The notes under the pieces are model-generated. The model did no database searches. It was given only the letters and a program-made list of their open reading frames with translations, and had not been told where the DNA came from. A program made the translations under genes and the position numbers. Source: Micractinium sp. NFX-FRZ (Eukaryota; Chlorophyta; Trebouxiophyceae; Chlorellales; Chlorellaceae). From it: DNA of 64,000 nucleotides. Below, piece by piece: positions 1 through 9,701 of this stretch (within the stretch, counting starts at the first letter, position 1; each line of letters opens with the position of its first letter). Where the stretch lies: contig JAPTJF010000325.1 in the NCBI GenBank assembly GCA_029339195.1, positions 1-64,000 of the forward strand, read 5' to 3'.

Positions 1-18
1 GGAGGGAGGGGGGGGGGG

Positions 19-50
<32 letters not shown>

Positions 51-60
51 AAAAGAAGAG
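1..60. repeat. Poly-G tract at window edge
   Basis: Almost uninterrupted G for about 50 bases, followed by an A/G stretch. It lies in the intron or beyond the last visible AHASS exon. It could form G-quadruplex on this strand, and its length is probably unreliable in the assembly. Confidence 0.8.
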
Positions 61-3000
61 GGGAGCAGAGGGTGAGTGCGCAGTGGGTTTGGAGGGGACA
101 GGCTGTGCAGTGAAGAGACAGGCAGCGGTGCGGTTGGGAGGGCGGGGGAGGATAGGAAGGGAGTGTGGTGTGTCAGGGTGAAGGGAACCACAGCAGATGG
201 GCATCAGCTCACCGCTCTGCCCCGCTGCCCACTCCCCCAAAGCTCCTTGCCCGCAACCCCGTCTCCCTCCCCGCCCACTCACCGACGCCAAGGAGACCAG
301 CTCTCCGCGCTGCTGCGCGCTGCAGTTGACCTTGACCAGCATGAGCTCACGCGACACGTGGGGCACATGCGTCAGCTCCTCCACCTGTGCGCGGGGGGCG
401 TGGCAGGGGAGGGGCGTTGTGACCGTACAGATGAGTATTGAAGGTAGATGAAAACAAGAGTGGGGGCCCACAGATCAGCTTCCTAAACTTGCTTTGAAAC
501 AGGAAGCTGATGCACAAGAACCTGGCACAAGAATCTTTGGCACAAGATTTTTGGCACAGGAAGCTGAAGCGTAAGGGGTTCGTGCTCATCAGGTGGGGGG
601 CAGAGGCAAGAGCAGGCCAACAGCGGCAGGCAGCGCATCCCAGCGAGCCTGCTTCACACGCCCCCCCTGCTCACCTTCCCCACGAGCACGCCAGCTTGCT
701 GCTTGAAACAAGGTCGGCGCCCATCCCTGCCCACACACCGCTGTGCATCCCTGTGAATTCCCCTGTCATTGCCACTCATGTGCACCCACCTTCTCCACGT
801 ACACCAGCTTGTTGAGCTGCTTGATGAGGTTGGAGATGCCGCTGTGTGAGGCAGGGACGACCATGACGATGCGGCTCATGCCGTCCCGCTCACTGTTGCC
901 CACCGCAAGCGACTGCACGTTGTAGCCGCGCCGCGCAAACACGCCGGTCACCTGCACAACAGTGAAAGGGACAGGTGGGTGGGCATGGACGGGCACGAGC
1001 GGGCCAGCGGCTGCCCCGCCCCTCCAGCGCCACCTGCGTGCCCGGCATCCCAAGCTGCCTGCTTCCCTGTGTGACCACCCCTTTATTGGACAACCCAGAC
1101 ACACCTTCCCCCCCACCACCTCGAGATGGTGCCGCGCTTGCTTGCCCAGCGCCCCTGCTTGTCCTGTTGAGCATGCCAGGTACAGCCGGCAGCCCTGCCT
1201 GCCCCTCCCTTCCCCTGCCACCCTTGCTTGCCTGGTTCAGCACGCCGGGCACATCCTGCACCTCGATGGACAGAATGTACGGGTCCTCCTTCTGCTCCGC
1301 TGCCTCAATGTTGTAGGCTGCAGGGGCGTGAGCGGGGGCAGAACCGGGGGGGACGCATGGGCAGGCAGGCGTAAGGAGGGCTTCCGCGAATCTGGGGAGG
1401 CAGGCAGGCAGAGGGGGCAGGCAGGCTGGCAGGCAATTGCAAACAGGCAGGCAGGCAGGCAGGCAGGCACGTTCCGCAGTCACAAATCTGCAGGCTGGCA
1501 GGCAGGCTGGCAGACAGGCAGGTTGGCAGGCAGGCAGGCCTCCACCCACCCGCATCCAGCACGTTGCCCGCTCCATACACGTCCCCATCGTTGGGCTGGA
1601 TCGCCGGCTGCTGCACGGCGGCGTGCGGCCGCGCCGGGCCCCTGCAGCAGCAGCAGGTGGCGCATGGCGGCGGTGCAGCAGTGGTCAGCATGGCGCGCAG
1701 CAGGTGTGCGGAGGGTGGGCGCGTGCAGTGGTAATGGCACGAGCAAGGCAGAAGCAGGCTGTAAGTGACAGGTAGAGGTTGGGGAAAAGGGGCGTGAGTG
1801 CAGCAAGAGGTTGTGTGGAGGTGTGTGTGGCGTGTGCCTGGCAACCGTGCCGGGCTGTGCTTGGGGGGGCGCAGCCAGAGAGGGGTGTGGGCAGGGCGGT
1901 GGCTGTGCGCAGCCTGTAGAACGCAGAGGCCATCTGTCGCCCCGCCGCATGGGCGGCGGGGCGGGGCCAGCGAAGGATAAACTGCGCGCGCGGTATGTTT
2001 CTTAACAGTGCAGCAGCTCGGGCAGGGCAAGCGATGCATGCCACTCCAACAAACAACAAAAAGCGTTGAGCGAAACATGGGCCACCTACCCCGGGTTCCA
2101 GGCGACCGCCTGTCGAACAATCAGATGGGCACCCGCCGCACACCCCTCCTTTAGAAACAGTACCCGGTTGCATCTCACCTATCCCCACGCCAGTTTGCCT
2201 GCCCACCCACCCACCCCCGACACTCACCGAGGGTTCCAGGTGCCCGTGTCAAACATGCGCTCGCCGCGCTTGAGCGAGATGCGCCCCGTGCGCACCAGCT
2301 CGATGATGCCAAACTTGGACAGCACCTTCTTGAAGGCCTCCATCTGGGCAGGGGAAGGACACAACAACAACACAAAAAACACACATGTGGGATGCCGACG
2401 TGCTGAGCATCTCAAAGTGCAGAGCGCAGAGCTGCCGCGCGCTGCCGCACGCAACCAACTCTGTGTGGACACGGCACCCTTGCAACCACCCACAGCACTG
2501 CCCGCCATGCCCCCTTGCCTCCACCCGCCCACCATCCGCACCCAGCACGCACCTTGCCCACGTCTCCCGTCGTCTGCAGCGTCAGCGTGTTGTCGCTCAC
2601 GTCCACCGCGTGCGCCCGGAAGATGTCGGCGATCTGGGTGATTTCGGTGCGCGTGGGGCCGGGGGGCGCGTGCACCTGCGCAGGGTTTTGATACACAGGG
2701 TGAGGTGAGGGGTGCCAAACACATGGCCCACCGTGCACATGCCTCCAAGCGCCCCGCCCCCTTCCCTTCCTAGTGCCGCCGCCCTGTTCTCTTGCTGCTA
2801 CACAACTTCTCGCCAGCTTCCTTCCCCATCAGCTCCCCCCATTCCTTGGCGGCCCCGCGTCCCTGCCAATGCGACTGCACCTGTGTATCTGCCTGCCCAG
2901 CTCCCTACAGGTGGGTGGCCCCCCACAGGTGCCCTCCCACAGGTGGCCCCACCCACCCACCCACCCACCTTGATCAGCATGAGCTCACGCTCCACATGGG

Positions 3001-4188
3001 AGTCATCAGTGATGTCCTCCACATACCTGCAGCACGTGATTGAAAAGGATGGAGTTGGCTACAAAGGCTGCTGCTGAGGTGGGACACAACACAGGTGTCC
3101 GTTGGCCAGCATGCAGGCACACCAAGGGGCAGTCGGTCAGCATGAGGGCTGGCAGTTTGAGCACAGACGCCCTGCAGCTGCTGCGCGTGCTGCACCAAGG
3201 GGCACACGAGTGCAGCACACCCGCAGCAACTCCATCCGGAATGAGCAACACAGACATCCGCCCCCCATGCAAATGCGTGTTGAGCACTTGGCAATCCTTG
3301 CCTGCGCAGCTTCGCTGCCTTCCCAGCGTCCCACATCACCCACCACGTTGTGTCAAACACACCCGCGTCCCACATCACCCACCACGTTGTGTCAAACAAA
3401 CTCGCACCAAATGTGCACCCAGCTCACCGCACGTTGACCAGCTTGGCAATCTGCTTGGCCAGGTTGGCCACGGTGGCGTCGGTGCCGGTGGCAACAATGG
3501 TGAACAGGGCCTTGTCAACGGTCAGCCCCACCGCCAGCGACTCAATGTTGGCGCCGCGCCGCGCAAACACGCCTGCCACGCGGTTGATCAGCCCGCTCTC
3601 GTCGGCCACAAACACAGACAGCATGTGCTTGCGCACGCCCTCCTCCAGCGGCTGCGGCTCGTACTCGTACACGTCTGCCTGCCCAACTGGCGCCTCGGGC
3701 GCGGCTGCCTGCGGGGGGATAGAGAGGAGGGAGCAGACGGTGTGGGGAGGCTGGCGGCGGCGGCGGCAGCTGGCGGCAGGGGCTGCGCTGCTTTTATAGA
3801 CGCACGCGCTGCGGCCGGTGCCAGCAGGTTTCGATATCGGGAGCGAGTAAGGAAACCAAAACCCAGCAGCCCGCGACGCAGGTTGTGACCTCGCTTGACA
3901 AAACCTGAGCTGCATGCGGTCGGGGCCCCCCACACCTGCAGCCTGCTGGTCTCTCGCCGCGAGCTGCACTGCTGGGTGGCAGCCTGCTGCCGCGGCGCCG
4001 CGCTCAGGTGCAGCTGCGACCGCCTGCCGGCTGCCACTGGGGCCGCACATGCCGATTGCCGGCAGGTAGAGCCTGCAACCCAAAGGGTACATCCGGGGTG
4101 AGCTACTGTGCAGTCACAGCGCACCGAGAGCGAGGCACCGGCAGTCAGCAGCGCGCCCCAACCCCACCCACTCACTGAGGGCCTGCAT
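1..4188 (-). CDS. AHASS: Acetolactate synthase (AHAS) small regulatory subunit, plastid type, 3' end missing
   Basis: Regulatory subunit of acetohydroxyacid synthase, which starts branched-chain amino acid synthesis in the plastid; it activates the catalytic subunit and confers feedback inhibition. Modelled exons: 4176-4188, 3936-4072, 3428-3708, 2969-3026, 2553-2675, 2228-2343, 1550-1641, 1232-1317, 790-951, 283-384; all phases close, giving about 390 residues in the window. The first 50 residues are Ser/Arg/Ala-rich, like a transit peptide. The first ACT domain (from about residue 68) carries [15 protein letters not shown]. Its partner domain has [20 protein letters not shown] and [14 protein letters not shown] linker with GDVYGAG leads to the second ACT domain ([15 protein letters not shown]) and VSRELMLVK. 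The two-repeat layout is that of plant AHASS; bacterial IlvH has one. The last exons of repeat 2 lie beyond position 1. The intron after exon 1232-1317 starts with GC. Start choice at 4188 rests on the phase match and the transit peptide. Confidence 0.9.
1150..1183 (-). repeat. Decayed copy of the 3' edge of AHASS exon 1232-1317
   Basis: On the minus strand the intron repeats the exon end: the exon encodes PGVLN, the copy PGMLN, and both run on into a caagca(a/g)gg stretch. Offset is about 70 bp. Most differences fall at third codon positions. Confidence 0.65.
1387..1547. repeat. Imperfect GGCA/CAGG tetranucleotide repeat in AHASS intron
   Basis: Many units of caggcagg, interrupted by a short unique stretch near 1472-1490. 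It fills the intron between AHASS exons 1550-1641 and 1232-1317. Similar shorter cctg/cagg tracts recur in introns through the window. Confidence 0.8.
3326..3398. repeat. Tandem duplication, 39-bp period, in AHASS intron
   Basis: Two near-identical units starting gcgtcccacatcaccc at 3326 and 3365. They lie just downstream (in gene sense) of the exon ending at 3428. Confidence 0.8.
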
Positions 4189-4696
4189 GTTGGGGCGACA
4201 CCCGGAGGAAGCGACTTGTACCCACAGGAGATTCAGATCAGAGCGCCCCGACCCCAATGTGGCAGGCTAGGGCCTGCTGTGCTGGCAACGGGCGCTGAGC
4301 TGGCTGTTGAGGTCAGCGCGTCTGTTGTTGCACAGGGCCGGCCCCCACGTTGCAGTGGTTGCTGGAGCCCTAAGCGTTCCAATGAGAAGAGGATTGGGTG
4401 TGATGCATGCAAGAAGGATTGGGGAGATGCAGGTCTGGGGGAAAGCGCAAGACGAGAGTGTGTGCCTTGCACGGTAAGGGTCAAGCGGGACGTCAGCATG
4501 CAGTGCAAGACGGGCCCTGGGCAGGTGCTGTTTGGACAGTGGAACATGGGCAGTCAGTGACAACTGGGGTGGGGACGGTGAGCGTGGGTGCATACGACCT
4601 GAGGCAGCACACCCGGACAGGTTGGGTGAGCGGGCGGTGCAGGCTGGTGCCCGGTGCCCCGCCCCAACCCGCAGCCTGCTGCAACCGTGGCTGCAG
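4189..4696. other. Intergenic, AHASS 5' side / DUF1295 gene 3' side
   Basis: About 500 bp between two minus-strand genes. It must hold the 3' UTR of the DUF1295 gene and the AHASS promoter. I saw no TGTAA signal and no further coding exon. Confidence 0.5.
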
Positions 4697-7600
4697 TCAG
4701 GCTGCCGTGCCAGAGGCCTTGGCACGCAGGCGGCTGCTCTGGCGGACGGGTGCCGGTGCCTCTTCCGAGGTCTTTGCCTTGGCAGTCTTGCGTGGCGTGC
4801 GCGAGGGGCGCGCCGCCTCTGCCGGCGCCTCCTCCTCTGCCGGCGCCTCTGCCTTCCCAGCTGCTGCCCTGCCGGACGCAGCCTTGCTGGAGGCCCGCCC
4901 ACGGCTAGAGGAGCGGGCCTTGCTGGCGGTGGCGGGCCCAGCAGGCACGGCACCGCTGCGGCGCGAGCGCGGCTGACGCGGCTGCTCCTCCTCCTCCTCC
5001 TCCTCCTCCGTCACTGCCGCCTGCTGCTCCTCCTCCTCCTCCTCCTCCTCCTCCTCCTCGCCTTCCTCCTCCGAAGAACCGGCGGCAGCGGGGGTGGCGG
5101 GCGGCGCCGCCTTCTTGGCCGCCGCAACAGAGGAGCGCCGGCGGGTGCTGAGCCTGCGGGTGGAGGGCGCCGGCTTGTCCTCCTCCTCCTCCTCAGTCTC
5201 CACACCCCCCTCCTCCTCCTCCTCCCCCTCCTCAGCAGGCTCCCCAGGGAACCAGGGCATGAGGCGGGAGGTGGTGCGCTGGTAGTCGGCGTACCTGCAG
5301 GCACAGGGGGGAGCAGTACAGTCAAGGCCGGAGCGGTACAGTCAAGACGGTACATGCTAGCAACTACAGTGCTAGCAACTACAGTGCTAGCAACTACAGT
5401 GTGCTGGCGAGCTCAGCAGGGTGCTTCGTCTCCCTGCAGGGACCAGAGAGGGCGCCACCCAGCACAGAGAGGGCATCCCGCAGCAGGGCCACTGGGCCAG
5501 GCAGCCACGGAGGGCGGGCCGCTGGGCCGCATGCAGCAGCGCAGCACGTGGCAGCGCAGCGCAGCAAGGCGCTTCACCTCACCGACCACGCCCCACCCCA
5601 CCTCCGCTGCCCTATCCTCACCCCACCCGCTGCCCTGCCCCTGCTGCTGCCAAGCTCACGTTGGGTACTTGGCCGAGGTGATGAGCTCTGTGAGCCAGGT
5701 GGAGCCCTGGAAGAGCATGCTGAGGAACACAGGCCCCGCCAGGGTCCAGTTCAGCCAGCGGCCTGCGCCCGGAGGGGAGGGAGGGGGAGGAGGGTGGGTG
5801 GGAAAGGCGGGCAGGGCGGCGCAGGGTGGCGTGGCAGCAATGGGCGGGCCGGTTGCCCAGCGGTGCGGTGCGCTGTGCACGCTTGAGTGTACGAGATGGT
5901 CGCACGACAGCCCGCCGCGCTCACAGATCCCCCTCTCCCGGGTGCCCGCCAGTCCGTCCACCTCCGCATGGCGCCCTGCCCTTGCGCCATGTGGGATCCC
6001 CCCACACCGCCACCTCACACCTGCACCCCATCACATAACCCAACCCCACACCTCATCACCCCCTCACGTGCCCCATACCCACCCCGCCCCCACCCACCCA
6101 CCCGAGGCGGCCACGCTGAACAGGTACATGCTCCACCAGATGCACTGCTCCGCCCAGAAGTTGGGGTGGCGGGAGTAGCGGAAGAGGCCGGTGGTGCAGA
6201 AGCCGCGGGCCATGCGGGGCGGCAGCTCCTCGCCGGCGCGCAGCAGCGCGTGCTTGGCCGTCTGGAACTCCCACTGCTGCTGGTCGGTGATGGTTTCAAA
6301 GAGGATGAAGTAGGCCACGAGAGCGGTGGCGGCGGCGTCGAGGCCGTTCAGGGGAGCCCCCACGTTCTGCCAGGCCACGTAAGAGGGGGCCACGAGAGCC
6401 AGCAGCAGGATGTGCTGCAGGAGTGCGGGGTGGGGGGGCCGGGGTGGGGTGGGGTCAGGGCGGGTGGAGTGGGGGCGGACAGGATGGCGCGAAATGGGGG
6501 CGGGCAAGGCAGGGCCCGTGGTGTAACCGGCAATGTGCCACCAGCAAGCAGCAAGCAGCAAGCAGCGGGGGGCAAGAGCAGGAAGCCGCAGCCGCAGCTG
6601 CTGCATGAACGATGCACTGCCTCACATATCATGTCAGCGAAGCACAGGAAACCGAACCAACAGCAAAGGACACAAAAGCACCGGCAGCAGCAAAGTTGGA
6701 CGCACAGCCCGCACCTGGATGACGGCGATGAATGTGACGTTAAAGACGAAGAAGAACAGGGGGTGGACGCGCTCCCGCAGCCAGGGCCACCTGCACAAAG
6801 CATGGTGGGCAGCACAGGGCGAATGGGGTGCAGCGCCAAAGGCTGCTGCCCCGACGAGATCCTTGTCTGGCACCTCCACACCCCACCCCACCCTCGTCCC
6901 CATCCCCCCACCCTCAATGCATGCCCTGCCCTGCCCAGCCTCCCACACCCAGCCCGCCGCCCCGCCACGCCTGAGGGCAGGCCTCACTCACCCACCTGTA
7001 GTCCTCATCGCTCCAGCGGTAGCCCCCCTTGCGTGCAAAGTTCCAGGTCAGGCGGGTGCCCCAGATGGTGACGAGGGAGGCGATGGCCAGCAGGCGGGGG
7101 CTGGGGGGCACGGGGGCGCCGCCGCCGGCGCCGGTGCCGCTGAGCTGGTCGTGCAGGGCAAAGTGCCAGGCGTAGTAGACGGGGGCGATGCTCCACAGCT
7201 TGTCCACCTGGCATGCGAGGTGACGTGGCATGACATGGCGTGTCAGCATGATGCGGCGGGGGTTGGTCATGGTTCGGGCAGGGGTAGGGCGGGGGGGCAC
7301 GTGCGTGTGGGCCAATGGCAGGGAACGTGGGCATGGGCGCAAGCCGCAGCCCTGCGACACGGCAGTTCTGATTCCAATGCAAGGCAGCTGCATGCGAGCC
7401 TGCCCCTGGCCCTGCCGCTGCCCCTGGCAGTGCGCCCGCCCAGCGCCCACGCACCCAGGAGTGCCGGTTGGTGGGCAGGGAGAGCAGGAGGCAGAGGGCG
7501 GCGAGGAACAGTGCGACGGCCACCGCGCTGGCCAGCGGGTCGGCGGTGCGGTAGAAGCGAGACAGCACGGCCAGGTGGCCGCCTGGTGGGCTGTACTTGA

Positions 7601-7937
7601 GGCTGCTGACCAGCCTGCAGGTGGGGCCAGGCAGGAACCACGACTCACGGTCTCAAGCAGCAAGCACCGGTAGACCGGCTGCGTCCACAGTAGTGGTGCA
7701 CTGCTCAGTGAGCGCTGGGATGTGGGACTCTGTGTACGTTGCTGGCCACCGCCACCACCCAGGCGTGGCAGCAAGGACGAACGCAGGCTGATTAGAGGCG
7801 GAAATGCTTCGGTTCAGCCGCTCATTGCGGGGCCCTCCCCTGGGGCAACAATGGCAGCAGGCTCACCAGCCGCGCCAGAAGTCCAGGGTGGACAGCACGG
7901 AGGTGAATCCACCCCAGTCGCACGTAGAAAAGTCCAT
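4697..7937 (-). CDS. DUF1295 / steroid 5-alpha-reductase-like membrane protein with long charged C-terminal tail
   Basis: Exons 7867-7937, 7455-7614, 6996-7207, 6715-6790, 6102-6414, 5660-5762, 4697-5294; phases close to 510 residues. Family marks: VDKLWS, FARKGGYRW with DYRWPW, the C-terminal FRYSRHPNFW motif and YADYQRTTSRLMPWFPG. These match DUF1295 proteins, relatives of sterol/steroid reductases with several membrane helices; substrate unknown. The usual protein stops soon after the last motif (about 300 residues). Here roughly 180 residues follow: runs of Glu, then Ser/Arg/Lys-rich segments such as RRLSTRRRSS and RKTAKAKTS. The tail is in the same exon and frame as the family's last motif, so it is not a splice artefact. 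It could be a cytosolic or nuclear-facing contact region; that is a guess. Confidence 0.82.
5356..5400. repeat. Three perfect 15-bp tandem units
   Basis: gctagcaactacagt repeated three times inside the DUF1295 gene intron 5295-5659. A second short repeat (cggtacagtcaag) lies just before it. Confidence 0.9.
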
Positions 7938-8821
7938 GGCCTGCAGGCGGAAGCAAGCCCGCTGGCAATGGCGGCAAGCAGGTCGGCGGCAGGGGTGCGG
8001 TGCGGGCTGACGGCAGTGGCGGCAGCGAGGGTGACAACAGCGCCCGAGCCCTGCGCGGCCCATCACGCAGCAGCAAGCACCGCAACGAGGAAACACCAGG
8101 GGCGGCAGCCAGCCATATGCTGGGGGCGAGGTTTATTGTTGGGAGCGGCGCTGTGAAGAGTCGAGTGCGTTCCGTCTCCAGTCGCTCCCAGTGTCTTACC
8201 TTTTCAAGATCTTTCAAATGGCAGCAGCCGAAGAGTGGTGGGGCGCGTTGTGAAGGCCCGCGCGATTGTCGCCGACAGCTCTCGGCGAGGAGTCCCCTCT
8301 GGGACCTGGAAAACCCCCTGCGGGCCGCGATCGGAAGCACTGAGAGTGCGGACACCCGCAGGAGATGGCACATTCCTGCATTCCCAGTGGCGGCGTCATG
8401 AGCCGTACCGCTGCCGTCCGCCTTCAGCCACTGCCCTGCGCAGCCGTTGTGACATGGGGCTTTCAGTCCTAATTCCAGCATGCCCTGTACAAATGCTTCT
8501 GCTAGCCCGCAATCCCTTCAAACGGGCTGCGTAAGCCCAAGCAGAGCGCTGCACGACGACTGTGGGAAATGCGCTACTTAGATTGCTGTTCTGGAGCAGA
8601 AAGTGAGGTCGGGTCCAAGAAGAAAGGGCAGTCCAAAACTCGAAAATATCATGGCAGATAAAATGGAGATGCAGAGGTAAAATTGGTGCCACAAATGCGA
8701 GAGAGCATTTCGGCACAGCTGGTGCAACGGACGGTGGCGTCGTGCGCTCGGCGCAGGCTATAATACAGGCAGCTGCGGCATCAAGCCGCTCCGCTTCTCC
8801 TATACCCAACTACCGACCTTC
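7938..8821. other. Intergenic: DUF1295 promoter and 3' flank of the microprotein gene
   Basis: About 880 bp, less GC-rich around 8560-8770. No coding exon with family support was found on either strand. Confidence 0.45.
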
Positions 8822-9177
8822 TCAGTAGTGTGAGAAGGAGAACTTCTCTCCCCAATGGTGCATCGGTTCGTCGTCAGGCAGGTCCCGCTGCTCACGTGGC
8901 GACAGAGGCGAGGCCTGCGGGGAGCAGCAGGCGCCGCCCTGCGGGACCAGCGGCGAAGGTTGTGCCTGGGGGGAAAGCGACAGCGGACTCTGCCCGGACG
9001 CCTGCAAGGGGACAGCGACGGACCTTGGTTGATGAGCGAGCACTTGTAGGCATCTCGTCGGGCAGCAGCCAACAGTGCCGCTTGCGGACTAGCTGTCTCT
9101 GCCGCCCGCCCATTCCTCACCGCACCACCTGAGCTCACCTGGGTCGTCGGTGCAGCCGCGCCCTTCTTGTCCGACAT
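8822..9177 (-). CDS. Spliced 72-residue microprotein, function unknown
   Basis: Two exons, 9139-9177 and 8822-9001, joined in phase 0 by a clean GT-AG intron (donor gtgagc, acceptor ttgcag). The start MSDKKG is followed by a Ser/Pro/Gln-rich middle with a CC pair and a charged, aromatic end (REQRDLPDDEP, then HHWGEKFSFSHY). No signal peptide or membrane helix. An acceptor-like ttttgcag lies about 20 bp upstream of the ATG, so a 5' UTR intron is likely. I do not recognise the family. The compact acidic C-terminus looks like a binding peptide, but this is only an impression. It lies head to head with the GATA-like gene. Confidence 0.55.
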
Positions 9178-9701
9178 GTTACCAACTTGGGCACCTGCAA
9201 AAGAGGTTGGGTGGTGGTGCATTTGAGAAATGTGGCGAGGTGCCGGCCGGACTAGAAGGGTCCCGGGCGTGTCGGCACTGCCTAGCAATGCATTGCTGTT
9301 GCCGTCGCCAAGCAATATCAGGGCTCAAATGATGCGGTGAGGCGCTCACCTAGCTGAGGGGCCGTGGAGCTACACCAGGCTCGGTTCTTGATACCGACGT
9401 GAAAGGGACTATGTGTGAACCTGGTGCAAACGTGAGCAGTGTGGCCTGCGGAAGGAGGGCAGCGAACAAGGTTTTCCAGCCTGCTTTGCCCATGCTGCGA
9501 GGCTCGCCAGTCTCGTCTCCCTGCGCTACTCGTGCCCTGGCATCCTTCGCGCGCGTTGTCTCGGGCGTCCCAGACGCACAGCGCTGGTGCCAGAGCTCCG
9601 GTCCCTCCCAAAGCTCCGGGCACCTGCATCTCTTGACGGGACGGGCAGCTGCGGGGCATTCAAGCCAGTTCGCCTCCCCTATCCAGCCCTGTCCCCCGAC
9701 A
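9178..9701. promoter_or_regulatory. Divergent intergenic region, microprotein / GATA-like gene
   Basis: About 520 bp between two opposite start codons. It would hold both promoters and the probable 5' UTR intron of the microprotein gene. No TATA box could be assigned with confidence. Confidence 0.4.

Noticed and set aside
1387..1547. CRISPR-like spaced repeats
   Set aside because: The cagg units are a simple tetranucleotide tract without regular spacers, inside a eukaryotic intron.
4532..6178. 548-codon plus frame across the DUF1295 gene
   Set aside because: The Leu runs are the antisense of Glu codons in the charged tail; it spans introns of the true gene and has no family.
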